NCBI GenBank assembly: GCA_025175895.1
Contig: CM045992.1
Location: 120,926,377-120,990,376 of the forward strand
DNA length: 64,000 bases
DNA from: Wurfbainia villosa
Taxonomy: Eukaryota; Streptophyta; Magnoliopsida; Zingiberales; Zingiberaceae
Reading direction: 5' to 3'
Shown here: piece by piece, positions 23,401 through 34,828 of the stretch
Numbering within the stretch: position 1 is the first letter of the stretch
Layout of the letters: each line of letters begins with the position of its first letter
Position numbers and translations under genes: made by a program
Notes under the pieces: generated by a model
Told to the model about the DNA's origin: nothing
Seen by the model: the letters and a program-made list of their open reading frames with translations, nothing else
Database searches by the model: none

Positions 23401-24083
23401 TGTGTTAATACCTTCTCTGCATTAATATAGTATCTGTGACAATGATTGCGTAATTTACTCATTGGTTTTCAGGATGGATATTAAAGAAATTTATGTCATC
23501 GGAGATTGCATTAACTATTAGCTTCTAGTTCGTTGTGATGATACCGCATCAGCAGTCCATATGAAGGAAGAAGATCCAAAGTGTTTGTTGAAATGCCCGA
23601 AGCAGGCGAAAAGTAAATCTGAGAGCTCAGAGCAGACAACGCCCTTGACGCCGGGTGCGCCGGCCTGGCTCTGTCGGGTCAGGCGTGGATTGCACTGGGT
23701 GTCTGCCGTTTCCACCCGACAACACTTCCTCTTTCGCCGCTCACTTTGGCTCTTTGGTAAATTCTTCATGCATATCCATTCACGTCACCTAATTTTAGTC
23801 CCATATATCTTCATCAGCAATCTGCCAATGTGATTTTTTTTTTCTAATACAAAAACAAAACACAAAAAAGAAATTAATGCTCACTCATTCATCCCATGGA
23901 TTGCCCTCAAAAGGCATTCAGCCTTTAATGATCTTCAACTGTGTTCTGCAACAGTAGAACCAGAAGAGAAAAAAGAAAAGAAAGAAAAAGTCGAGGTTTA
24001 CATATCTTCTTCTTTGGATCGGCTTAATGGCTCCTCCACCACCAACAAACTCAATAACGTTTCTCTCCTCCTCTCCTCTCCTC
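20483..24083. other. Intergenic, no gene seen
   Basis: AT-rich DNA between the LINE pair and MIR396. The GC-rich island at 23640-23750 has a short frame on each strand (23561-23833 plus, 23518-23769 minus), neither resembling a known protein. Confidence 0.5.
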
Positions 24084-24090
24084 TATATAT
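24084..24090 (+). promoter_or_regulatory. Putative TATA box of MIR396 gene
   Basis: TATATAT in a CT-rich context, about 95 bp upstream of the mature miR396 sequence. Position and the pyrimidine-rich downstream leader suit a Pol II microRNA promoter. Confidence 0.5.
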
Positions 24091-24159
24091 TCATCTCTCC
24101 TCTCCTCAATTCCCATCCAATTCAATTTAATCTTCACCTGTGTTTCACTGGTTGTGTGA

Positions 24160-24268
24160 ATATGGCTCTCTCTGTTGTCTTCCACAGCTTTCTTGAACTG
24201 CATGCTTGCAGATACATTTGTGAGTCCAGTTGCAGTTCAATGAAGCTGTGGGAAACCACAGAGATGGT
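24160..24268 (+). ncRNA. MIR396: pre-miR396 hairpin
   Basis: The 21-nt mature miR396a-type sequence lies at 24180-24200. It begins TTCCACAGCTTTC and ends GAACTG. The 3' arm at 24235-24255 begins GTTCAATGAAGC and ends TGTGGGAAA, matching the known miR396 star form. The arms pair almost perfectly with one single-base bulge. Flanking CTCTCTGTTGT and ACCACAGAGAT extend the stem, and the loop is about 30 nt. miR396 is an old plant microRNA that represses GROWTH-REGULATING FACTOR mRNAs and so limits cell proliferation in leaves and inflorescences. No protein-coding frame explains this conservation. The identification rests on the exact mature sequence plus the fold. Confidence 0.93.
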
Positions 24269-24899
24269 CGAGCAGTTTAATTTATTTTATCTGTCTCTTG
24301 CATCAATTTAGCTGTCTAATTACTTCCCGAGATCAGTGTTTCCCACTCCATAATGATTCACAGTTCTTGCCAAATTAGCAACAAGAGTTCTCAATTCAGT
24401 CGTTCCTTTTTCTACGTTTTAATTAAAGCTGAAAATTGTCCAGATGTTAATGTTGGAAAATGTGAATGAACAAGGTTGATGGAAAATGGATTCTGGATGT
24501 ATGCGTAGGAGTTTAGTTTTAAGTTGAGATACGAGTGACAGAGAAGTGAGTTTATTGTTGTGCACATGTTCGAATTCGAATTGTATTAAATTCAAATGAT
24601 TTGTATGCAAGCGTGATCAAGATTAAGCAGTCCTCACGGAGATGACGTAGTGATTGAGGCATAGCGGTGTTGATGGAAGTGACATGAATCGATTTCGAAG
24701 AAGGTCTAAATTTTTTTTCTTCTGAATTCAGATGATTATTTTGTGTCTTGGCCATCGCATCAATGTTCATAAAGTTCTCTATGGTTTATCTCTCTCAATG
24801 AATGTGGAATAGATCGGTGGAGATTGTTAGGTTTACGGTTTCAATCGCAGTGATCCAGATTAAGCAAATCAATTCATATTTTATCATCTGAATTATTAT

Positions 24900-25327
24900 T
24901 TTTCGACAATTTATCAAATAGCACACATGAAGTTTAGAATTGTCCAAACAGCATCCCATACTTTCATATTTATCAAATAGCGCACTTAATTCCCTTTTTA
25001 TCCCTCCCGCCAAATAGATTTGTAGCACAGTAAAATTCTCAAACGTGGTCTTTGGAATTGACCACTGCTGTCTTTGAATTGATGGTGTTGCGATTTGATT
25101 CCAAAGCGATGCTGGAATTGTAAATTCCAAAGATCAGATGGTAGTCTTTGGGATTGTACCACCACTATAATATTAGGAATTCAAATTCTAGCACCACAGT
25201 GGTGTAGATCTTTTTGGCGGGAGGGATAAAAAGAGAATTAAATGCGCTATTTGATAAATATGAAAGTACGGGGCACTGTTTGGGCATTTCTAAACTTTAC
25301 GTGCTCTATTTGGTAAATCGTCGATTT
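24900..25327. mobile_element. Long-TIR foldback (MULE-like MITE)
   Basis: Arms of about 120 bp at 24900-25019 and 25207-25327 are inverted copies of each other. Both contain ACTTTCATATTTATCAAATA, TTTTATCCCTCCCGCCAAA and AAGTTTAG (or its complement). They differ at perhaps one base in eight. The roughly 190-bp centre is unique. Long inverted repeats without a gene are typical of Mutator-like MITEs, but the class is inferred. Confidence 0.65.
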
Positions 25328-25379
25328 TTTTTTATCTTGCCGATCAAATGCATAAATGACTGAACTTAAATAGACATTT

Positions 25380-25755
25380 TGTTTATTGACATCAGGGTAT
25401 TCGAATCTTCGATTTAATTAATCTCTGGGAATGATCGATTCTGTCTCATAGGCTTTCAGGGTGTCTCATGAATAGTTGAGTCGATTAAAATCGGAGTCCA
25501 AGTGATCTTCATCGGCCACCAAAGTAAATTAGAAAAGTGTTTGTAATTTTTTTATGATTCAATATGGATTTCATAGTTGCGTCATCTGTGAATGACGATC
25601 CAACGTTGAAATTATATTTCATCCACCAGATAAATTCTTAAATTCTAGGGTTGTTCGAATGGTTTTTTTTTAAATCATTATTGAAAGATATTCCAATAAA
25701 AAATCGAATTATATTTTTCTATAGAATATTTCTTCTTTTTTATCGCATCGTATTT
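25380..25755. repeat. Dispersed repeat, copy 2 of 2
   Basis: Colinear with 170-545 in the same orientation; shared landmarks are listed under copy 1. No coding frame survives. Confidence 0.6.
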
Positions 25756-27012
25756 TGAGGGCTGAAATAAGTATTTCAAACTGAACGAGTAAGGCCGAAA
25801 TAAAGGTCATTTAACTTGCTAAGGGTAAGAGCTTCTATAGGCAGAGCCGACCCTAGGAGGGCTGTTGGCGAGGGCCTAAAAAAAATTTTTTATAAGAAGA
25901 ATTCAAGTTTTAAATTTTTTAATAGAAAATAGGATTCAATTTTTAAGTTTTTTAATAGACGTTTATTGTAATCTCAAAACATCATCAAAAGGAGTGAAAT
26001 ATATTTTAACTATGTTGAATTAGAAATCTCGACAATCGCTCTTTCGATCTCTTTGCTCTCATTAGTCGGCATCGGGGGCATTTGATCTTGCACTCCTACC
26101 TAATAGATCTTTTTCCTCTCAAGTACTTGACATCGTTATTTGAACACTTAGACTCAACGCTCAATCACTCGATTTCTTTTTCAAGGACTGAACACTTGAA
26201 CGGTAACATTCCACTTGAGCTCAAGAAGTTCACTCGGAAGCTCAGGCCACTTGACAACTCGACTGACTCGGCTCTCGACACTTACGTAGTGACATCCCAC
26301 TCATATTCGAGAAGTTCACTCAAAAGCTCAAACCACTATGCATAGTAGATATCTATGGTTCGATTTTTAATTATGATGGATTTATAAAAAAAAAATTAAA
26401 TAAAATGATAAATCAAAAAAATTGAACTGTCCATACAAATAATTTTTTATTTATCTTTATCTTTTAAATATAGAGTCACACCTTAGCATCGACTTTGACT
26501 TTGATTTATTTTAAATTTATTATAATATATTTCAATTTAACACATTTACTTTTTATATACAGACTTTTATATATAATAACAATGTAATCCCAGAGATGAT
26601 AAATTGAATAATTTTGATACCTGTTAAGTCGGTGAAAGGATGGGCTCGATCTTATTGGGCCGGTCCAATTGGTTTCCATAAAGTATAATACTTTTATAGA
26701 ATTTAAGAAATGTGGCTTGTGAAATTCATATTATTTTATTATATTTGTTTATATCCATCAAAAAAATTTCGTGTCCACCAAGTAATATATTTATAGATAT
26801 TTTTCTTGGGGAAGACGGTTCTCCACTTATAAATATATTATTTTTAGAAACTAAAAGGCCGAATTATTTGAAGGCATTTAACGCCGTGGCTTTCTCGATA
26901 TTTAAGGCGTCGCCCACTCCTCCTTTCTCTATCGTCCCCTAGGGTTTGCGTTTCCGCCTTCCCCAATCACACGGCCACCGGATCCCAAATCGAAGGATTT
27001 GTCTCGTCCAGG
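25756..27012. other. Intergenic upstream of NFXL1
   Basis: AT-rich DNA, with ACTTGA/CACTTGA-type short repeats at 26130-26340 (CACTTAGACTC, CACTTGAACGG, CACTTGAGCTC, CCACTTGAC). The last 100 bp before the ATG become GC-rich, as expected for a leader. No gene is seen. Confidence 0.45.
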
Positions 27013-30000
27013 ATGCGACCGGAAACCGCGGAGAGAAGCCAGCAGCAGCAGCAGCAGCAGCAGTATCGCAACGACCGGAGGTCTCGCCCGCATCACCGAC
27101 CTCTTTATGCCTCGGGTGATCGCCAGGAATGGGTTCCCCGCGGGTCCACCTCCGCTCCTATCCTTCCTACGCCGCCTACTGCGGCCATCGAACCCGCCCA
27201 CCGATATTGGCAACGCCAGCCCCGGCCATCTCCACCGGCTCCTGCGGCGGCGACGCAGACGTCGGAATACGGATCGGACCTCTCCGTGCCGCAGTTGGTG
27301 CAGGAGATTCAAGACAAGTTGGCGAACGGGACGGTGGAGTGCATGATTTGCTATGACATGGTGCGGAGATCGGCCGCGATCTGGTCGTGCTCCAGCTGCT
27401 ACTCAATCTTCCACCTTCACTGCATCCGCAAGTGGGCCCGTTCGCCTACGTCCTCTGATGTCCCGTCCGCCGGTGGTGGGGATGGGGGCAGCGCGGGATG
27501 GCGGTGCCCTGGGTGCCAATCGGTGCAATCCATATCTGCCAAGGAGCTATCTTATACTTGCTTCTGTGGTAGCCGACGGGATCCTTCGAATGATCTTTAC
27601 CTCACTCCCCACTCGTGTGGAGAACCCTGCAGAAAATCACTTGATCGAACTGCGCCCAATACGTCGGCGTCGGATGGTGATGGTGGTTACCGTTGTCCCC
27701 ATGTATGTGTCCTCCAATGCCACCCTGGGCCGTGCCCACCGTGCAAGGCCTTTGCTCCAGACCGGCCTTGCCCATGTGGCAAGACGATGATTGTCCGACG
27801 GTGCTCTGATCAAAAGAGTCCCTTCTCGTGTGGGCAGCAATGCAATCGTCTTCTTTCTTGCGGACGCCACCGCTGTGAATTGATTTGCCACACTGGTCCG
27901 TGTAGCCACTGCCGAGTACTTGTTACCACTGTTTGCTTTTGTAAGAAGAAGACTGAGGTTGTTCTTTGTGGTGATATGGCGGTGAAGGGAAACTTAGAAG
28001 ACATTCAAGACGGGGTCTTCTCGTGCAATTCTGTCTGTGGTCATGTTCTTTCATGTGGGAACCATTTCTGCCGAGAGAAATGCCATCCTGGGTCTTGTGG
28101 AGAGTGCGAGTTGCAACCAGATAGGATAAAAAGTTGCCACTGTGGAAAGAACAAACTGGAATATGAAAGGAAGAGTTGCCTGGATCCGATTCCAACTTGT
28201 TCTGAAACTTGTGAAAGAGTTCTTCCTTGCGGAATTCATAGGTGCAAGGAGACCTGTCATGAGGGAGATTGCCCGCTTTGTTTGGTGCTGGTTGACAAGA
28301 GATGTCGATGCCTCTCTTCAAACAGAAAACTCGAATGCTACAAGGCCTCTGAAGAAAGCAAAAATTTTCTCTGTGACAAGTCCTGTGGTAAGAAAAAGAA
28401 CTGTGGCAGGCACCGGTGCACTGAACGTTGCTGTCCTCTCTCTAAAACCGATGGAACGATTTCGGACAGTGATTGGGATCCTCATCTGTGCTCCATGCCT
28501 TGTGGAAAGAAGCTCAGATGTGGGCAACACTCTTGCCAACTGCTTTGCCACAGTGGTTACTGCCCACCTTGTCTCGAGACTATATTCACAGATTTGACAT
28601 GTGCCTGCGGAAAGACATCGATTCCGCCGCCACTTCCTTGTGGTACTCCAAGACCGTCCTGCCCCCACCCTTGCTTGGTACCTCAACTATGTGGTCACCC
28701 GGCTCCCCACACTTGCCATTTTGGAGATTGCCCGCCATGCTCTGTGCCAGTTGTGAAAGAATGCATTGGAGGCCATGTGTTGTTAAGGAATATACCTTGT
28801 GGATCCAAGGATATCAGGTGCAATCAACTCTGTGGTAAGACTCGCCAATGCGGGATACATGCGTGTACTAGGACTTGCCATCCTCTTCCATGTGATGTTT
28901 CTTCTGCTTCAGCATCTGCATCTGATGTGAGTGTGAAGCCTTCATGTGGACAGGTCTGCGGTGCACCAAGGAGGGATTGCAAGCACACTTGCAGTGCACC
29001 ATGTCATCCCTCAGAGACCTGTCCTGATCTTAGGTGCGGAGTGCTTGTCATGATAACTTGTTCTTGTGGCCGAATTACTGCCAGCGTACCTTGCGGTGCT
29101 GGAGGAACCACCAATGAATTCCATGTTGATACTGTATTAGAAGCATCCATTCTTCAGAGGCTTCCAACTTCATTGCTTCCCGTGGAAGCCAATGGAAAGA
29201 AGGTCCCTCTTGGGCAGAGGAAACTCTCTTGTGATGAAGAGTGTGCTAAGCTGGAGAGAAAACGTGTCCTTGCAGATGCATTCGACATAACCCCTCCCAA
29301 TTTGGATGCTTTGCATTTTGGCGAAAACTTAGCATCCTCTGATCTTCTTGCTGATCTCTTTAGGAGGGAACCTAAATGGGTTTTGTCTGTGGAGGACAGG
29401 TTTAAGTTCTTGGTGCTTGGAAAGACAAAAGGAGGTGGCATCAAAGTACATGTCTTTTGTCCTATGATGAAAGAAAAGAGGGACGCAGTTAGACACTTAG
29501 CAGAAAGATGGAAACTTACAGTCCAAGCTGCAGGTTGGGAGCCAAAGCGATTCCTAGTCGTTCATGTTACCCCTAAGTCAAGACCTCCAGCTCGTATATT
29601 GGGCTCGAAGCCAGGCATATCGCTAGCTGCTCCATTTCCACCACCATTTGATCCTATAGTCGATATGGATCCTCGACATGTTGTTTCAATGCTAGACTTG
29701 CCTCGCGATGCAGACATCAGTGCCTTGGTGCTAAGATTTGGAGGGGAATGTGAACTGGTATGGTTAAATGACAAGAACGCTCTAGCAATTTTTAGTGACC
29801 CAGCAAGAGCTGCCACAGCTTTGAGGAGGTTAGATCATGGATCAGTATACCAGGGAGCAGTGACAGTTTCAATTGCTGCTGGGAGTAATGCATGGGGAAC
29901 AAGGCCTAAAGAGGATGGAGTTTCCTCAAAGGTTAGCAATCCATGGAATAAGGTTGTTGCCCCTGAATCAGATTCTTGGGGAGGGGATTGGTCTTCTTCT

Positions 30001-30267
30001 GGGGTTAGTGCTGCAGCATCTGCTTGGAGACCAATAGAGGCTGCACCAATCTTGGCATCAACAAATCCATGGAATGTTCTTGATTCTGATGCAACTATGA
30101 ATTCGTTGTCTGCTGAATCATCAGATCATCCTTTTGATTCCAGTGGTGAAGGTAGCCCCACTCTGAAACCTGAGATGGGTGGTGATGTGATCTCTGTGAG
30201 TCAGGGTGTTGCTGCTGGTGAGACAGAGATAAAAGAGGTGGACGACTGGGAAGAAGCTTATGCATGA
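27013..30267 (+). CDS. NFXL1: NF-X1-type zinc finger protein NFXL1
   Basis: A single uninterrupted 1084-residue frame. Residues 1-100 are low complexity, including a Gln run at 10-17. Residues 110-168 form a RING/PHD-like finger (C110, C113, C126, C129, H134, C137, C165, C168) of the kind that gives NF-X1 proteins E3 ligase potential. Residues of about 215-690 hold a long series of NF-X1 Cys/His fingers (repeated CG...H.C...CH.G.C..C). Around 780-860 is an R3H-like region (PKWVLSVEDRFKFLVLGKTK), followed by an RRM-like fold and a Trp/Ser-rich acidic tail. Arabidopsis NFXL1 is nuclear and acts in salt, osmotic and trichothecene-stress responses; length and layout agree with it. The start is the first ATG of the frame. 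Confidence 0.93.
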   Translation: MRPETAERSQQQQQQQQYRNDRRSRPHHRPLYASGDRQEWVPRGSTSAPILPTPPTAAIEPAHRYWQRQPRPSPPAPAAATQTSEYGSDLSVPQLVQEIQDKLANGTVECMICYDMVRRSAAIWSCSSCYSIFHLHCIRKWARSPTSSDVPSAGGGDGGSAGWRCPGCQSVQSISAKELSYTCFCGSRRDPSNDLYLTPHSCGEPCRKSLDRTAPNTSASDGDGGYRCPHVCVLQCHPGPCPPCKAFAPDRPCPCGKTMIVRRCSDQKSPFSCGQQCNRLLSCGRHRCELICHTGPCSHCRVLVTTVCFCKKKTEVVLCGDMAVKGNLEDIQDGVFSCNSVCGHVLSCGNHFCREKCHPGSCGECELQPDRIKSCHCGKNKLEYERKSCLDPIPTCSETCERVLPCGIHRCKETCHEGDCPLCLVLVDKRCRCLSSNRKLECYKASEESKNFLCDKSCGKKKNCGRHRCTERCCPLSKTDGTISDSDWDPHLCSMPCGKKLRCGQHSCQLLCHSGYCPPCLETIFTDLTCACGKTSIPPPLPCGTPRPSCPHPCLVPQLCGHPAPHTCHFGDCPPCSVPVVKECIGGHVLLRNIPCGSKDIRCNQLCGKTRQCGIHACTRTCHPLPCDVSSASASASDVSVKPSCGQVCGAPRRDCKHTCSAPCHPSETCPDLRCGVLVMITCSCGRITASVPCGAGGTTNEFHVDTVLEASILQRLPTSLLPVEANGKKVPLGQRKLSCDEECAKLERKRVLADAFDITPPNLDALHFGENLASSDLLADLFRREPKWVLSVEDRFKFLVLGKTKGGGIKVHVFCPMMKEKRDAVRHLAERWKLTVQAAGWEPKRFLVVHVTPKSRPPARILGSKPGISLAAPFPPPFDPIVDMDPRHVVSMLDLPRDADISALVLRFGGECELVWLNDKNALAIFSDPARAATALRRLDHGSVYQGAVTVSIAAGSNAWGTRPKEDGVSSKVSNPWNKVVAPESDSWGGDWSSSGVSAAASAWRPIEAAPILASTNPWNVLDSDATMNSLSAESSDHPFDSSGEGSPTLKPEMGGDVISVSQGVAAGETEIKEVDDWEEAYA

Positions 30268-33200
30268 AGCCTGTTTTGGCTTGTCTGAGTTGCTTCCCTT
30301 TGAATGTCGTCGAGCCTTTGTTTTACTTTTGCTGCCAATTTGTGTAAATCAATTATGTTGATGAGAAAGCTTCTTATCATTGCTCATCTTATTTTTGTTG
30401 TTTCTGGCAAATAGTATACTGATTACTACTTGAGCAACTTTCCTTTTTTTTGTGGGGCATATATAGTTTTATAGAATTCCAACTATATATAACCTAGAAT
30501 CCTAGTTTATTGTTTCCTTAAAAATTCTTACTGCTCTCTATTTAGTGCAAATATTAATTTGTTCACTGACAAAATATTGATCAGGACCCAGCCAATTATA
30601 TCAGGTATTCTTTAAGACACTAATCGACCAGAGTAATTGAAGTGTAGAAACTAATATGTGCATTGCTAGAGTGAAGAACGTCTTGTGCAAGTTCAGTTCT
30701 TGTGGAAACCATGGGAGAACTTCAGGTGATCCTTTTGCTTGTTTGAGAAAATCATCAAAGAGATTCCAAATATCTTCTAGGATGAACTAAATTGTTAATT
30801 GGAACAATTTCAATATTTTCTAAATGAATTGAAAATTTATCAGCGAATCTAAACAGATAACTGTTGGCTCTTTATTGCATGGTTGAGCATTGAGTGACTG
30901 CATGCTATTTAGGTTGAATACGTTCTTTAATCATTCGACCTTTTTTTTGTATAAAAAGCATTAATATGTTTTCCGTTTTATACCAGAAAATTCACTTGTA
31001 GCATCTATGTTTTGAACATTCCTCTCATCTCTTGGTTTATCGAAAAAGTTATGTTTCTTTTCCGGCCTTAAACATGTTATTAAAACTTTAGGTTGTGCCA
31101 AATTCTGGAGCTGTACGGGCTCATTGTCATAAACTTTGGACTTCTTACGTAGCTTCAGATCATGTGCGAACTTTATCTATGGCACACTGGAGGTAAGCTG
31201 CGATGGAAGTAAAATAAATTTTGAATAATCTTTCTGTGAATGCAAGCTTTGTGCTTTTTCTTGAATGATCATGGTGTTTTTTTTTTTTGGATGATCTTTG
31301 TGCACACAGAAGAATGTTCGTTTTGTTTCCTTTTGTATTAGTATTTAGAATTGGTGATATATGCTAACAATGCACATGAATCTCCATCTGCATAAATTTC
31401 ATCCAAATAAATAAATGGTGATTGTTTTGGAAAGCCTTCATATAAGTTGGGTCTCATAGGCTATTACGCTGACAACCCTTGTTTGTTGATAGATAAAGAA
31501 GAGTATGCATGCTAAACCAATCTATGGTGCTAAAATTAAGTGATGCCCAAGTTAATATTGATTTGATAAATCAATTTTGCCAAATTAACATTCAAGAGGG
31601 TATTTCTGCTTTACTTTTTGATTTTTTTTAGGTTAATTAATTTGGTATATTATATCATAGATGTAAACTTATATCATATATCAGATCGAAACTCACACGT
31701 TTTCTTGACATAAAGTGTTAAATGATGACAATATAATTAATGTTGCTTCAAAAGAAGGTATGTATTGAATATGCACCAAAATATAAGATGATAGGCTTTT
31801 TATAACTGTGTATTGGAGGCAGACTTGTTAGTAATTTGCCCATCAAATCATCACAACCAAGTCCATTTAGCTATGTATAGCTGTTCTGAAAAATGTAAAT
31901 CATTATAAACTTCTGACCACAAGGTGGTAAAAGTCCACAAAATAGTTGGAAAGGCATGTCCAAGCTCAAGGTTTAGTTTTGTGATCTAACAATTTGATTG
32001 CTATTCTACTCTTTGTTTTCAACTGGACTTCAATAATAATGTGAGTGAGATTTTATCTGGGCGAATGTATTCTAATTCTGAAGGGCCCAGATGCTCATGA
32101 AACTTGATTCACCAAGTGATGTTGGGTGTGTTACGATTGCCTACTTTGTTACCAACGGGGGGCTACCCATAGAATAATGCTGAGATGACAAAAGATTCAT
32201 ATTGTATATAGGCTGTTGAAGATGATTCGTCATTTTCCACTTAAGTTGACTTGGTTAATGATTCTGAAGTTCAGATCCACTGTCAAGATATGGAAAACTC
32301 GCTGACAGTTAAGTTCTTATTGTACTCTTTTGTGCTTAATAAGTGGACATGATATTTATTAGCATTACCAGCGGAAAAATCATGTGAGCTAAGAGCACAT
32401 CTAATGTTACAACCATTTGTAATGCAGATTGCTTTTTGTATCAAAACTCCACCCTTTTAAAAGGGCGACCTAGGTGGCCACATATAAAGCCGCCGAATGG
32501 GGCAGAGTACATCTCATGTTTGATACTGCCCTCCATGTTTACTTCTATTTGCGTTATCATTCAGTTTATGTGGCTGCAACATATGGGCATATGCAGACAT
32601 CTAAAAATTAGAAACTGTGGTTTATTCAAATAAGCTTGGATTGAACCAAATCAAATACTAATAAGTAATTGTCTCTCGCTTCTCCAATAATTACTTTATG
32701 ATTGCTCCCCTCATCAGAGGCTTATTTTTTGTGATTGTAAAACACAAAAATTATCTTTTTGGTATGATTACATGTGTGTGATTTGTTTTGCAAATATGCA
32801 TTTATATGCATGTTACGCAAATTGCTGACCTAAATAGTTGGGATCAAATGCCTGAAGCTTTTGTCATCTATTTGATATGCTCAACATTATAAATTAATGT
32901 AGATTATTATATATTTTGTTTAAATTGTTGATTACATACATTTTTTATATGGAATTATTGATTTGATATGTCGATTAGTATATTTTGTTGTTATTGTTAA
33001 ACATTTTTCAATGATATGAATAATTTGTAATTTAGATCCCATATTCGTATAGTAGGTAGATTACGTTCTACTTTTTTTGGGATGAACGTTAATGATTCAC
33101 AAATCTCTCCTGTTTTCCTAAATAGGTTAATTCATGTATATAGTTAATTCTATATCCTGAGTTTATATTTCCTGCCTTGATAGCATGCAATGAAGCAATG

Positions 33201-33673
33201 GTGTAAAACTGTAAATACTATATAGAGTTGAAGCACTGATGTTGTCCAAAAAGCAAAAGCTTCTTGATTGGAAGCCTTCCACTTCATTTGATCAACATCG
33301 TTTATTTGGTTACTTAGTCTCAATCCTTTTCTTGATTTCCTATTATTCTCCTTGCGCATTCGAATTTTTTGTCATTTACACATAAAAGCTAGTTTATAAA
33401 AACTATAGGTTTCATATTTCATGCATTTAGCTCTGATCACGCTTCATAGGTTGGTAGTTGCTCTCTAATTCTTCAGTCTAGTAGCATTCTCAAGGATGGA
33501 AAATTTAGAAAGGGTCTCTTATCATGTTGGAACATTCTTTTTTCAAATGAACCCATTGTAATCTTATCATGATATCATCATTTTCTTTCAGGATGAATGG
33601 CTTAAATGCACTTCTGGTGAATTTTCTCCCCTTTGTGCCTATCTTTTTCCTTGCAGGTAGGAACGGAGTGGTC

Positions 33674-33697
33674 TCAGATTGTGTTTTTTTTTTTTTT
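33674..33697. repeat. Poly-T tract
   Basis: An uninterrupted T run near 33682-33700 in intergenic DNA. It may be the tail of an old retroposon inserted in minus orientation, but no body is recognisable. Confidence 0.5.
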
Positions 33698-33787
33698 TTT
33701 TAACACTGGACTCCATTTCTGGTCTTCCTCTTTAAATTTTCTTAAGCTTTCATTTTCATCAACACTTCCATCAATCCTATTGTGAAT

Positions 33788-33822
<35 letters not shown>
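33788..33822. repeat. (AT)n(GT)n compound microsatellite
   Basis: An AT run followed directly by about ten GT units in the 30.3-37.2 kb intergenic region. Confidence 0.9.
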
Positions 33823-33823
<1 letters not shown>

Positions 33824-34537
33824 GGCTAGTGTGTATTTGTATATATAGAAAATTGCATTGATCACATATAGAGGAAGATTTATATTTACATAAAAAGCAA
33901 TGTACTTGTATAATACATCATTAAATACTTAAACAAGCTAGAAAGTGACTTTGTTGGCTGCATAAATAGTTAATGGGATTTATTGGAAGGAGGTTTACCA
34001 AGTATAATAGTCTGTATTTTTCGTCTCTTTATTAGAGGAGTGTGAACTGACATTCTATTTGAATTTGAATAAACTTATATAGGTCAAATATTCAATGCAT
34101 TTATATAAGTTGATCCATTTACAAGCTTGTAATACCCTAATATATACGAGTCAAAAACTGAAACCTTCCAACTTAATAATTTAATGGTCTCTTCTGGAGG
34201 AATCATTTACATTTGTCTTCTTTACTGTTATAATCAGCTCTCCCCAGCCAGTTAATTTTGCAAGAATTCAACATGCTTTCTTTACAACAATCTACATAGC
34301 TCACACAAAAAATAAAAATAAAAAATAAAAAATAAAAATGAAAACAGTTTATACTGTAACTACAGGTTCCTCAATAGGTTCAAATTGAATTGAACAAGAT
34401 AAAATGGCAGCTTGTAATTAAGCCCCATTATTGAGATTCATATACATTTATACTTGAAAGAATAATGATCAAGTTGTAACACCTAAAAGCTCCATAAATG
34501 ATTTTTGATAAACAGATTCCTCTTTTTCATATGGGGT

Positions 34538-34828
34538 CATTGTTTTCAGAACCGGACTAAACCAGCTGGTTCAACCTGTTAGGTTGTGAACCAAAAGCTA
34601 ATTTGGTGGTGCATAAAACTGAAGATAGAGGGCAGCATATTGGCGGCTGCTTGTAAAAACGAATTCCGTGAGTGTAAATTTTGTATTGCAACATGTCTCA
34701 AATAATGGTATGCATTCTTTAAAATCGAACGGAAGCCTTTTTCTTGGACTGAAGGTCGGTTCAGTAACTGGAAAAATCTTGACCCTAGTCAAAAGCTGAT
34801 TGGTTCAACTGTGGCTTCAAAAACACTG
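34538..34828. mobile_element. hAT-like MITE
   Basis: The left end, CATTGTTTTCAGAACCGG, and the right end, GGCTTCAAAAACACTG, form imperfect inverted repeats. Inside, GGTTCAACC/GGTTCAACTG motifs recur near both ends. This layout resembles plant hAT-type MITEs that begin CAGTGTTTTNAAAACCGG. Flanking 8-mers match only partly, so the target duplication is not convincing. Confidence 0.5.

Noticed and set aside
27176..29816. Minus-strand and alternate plus-strand frames across NFXL1
   Set aside because: Shadows of a 1084-codon gene; none shows a family motif.
34738..34765. miR319-like TTGGACTGAAGG match
   Set aside because: Only the first dozen bases agree with miR319, the 3' part diverges, and the site lies inside the hAT-like MITE with no suitable hairpin arm. 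Chance similarity.
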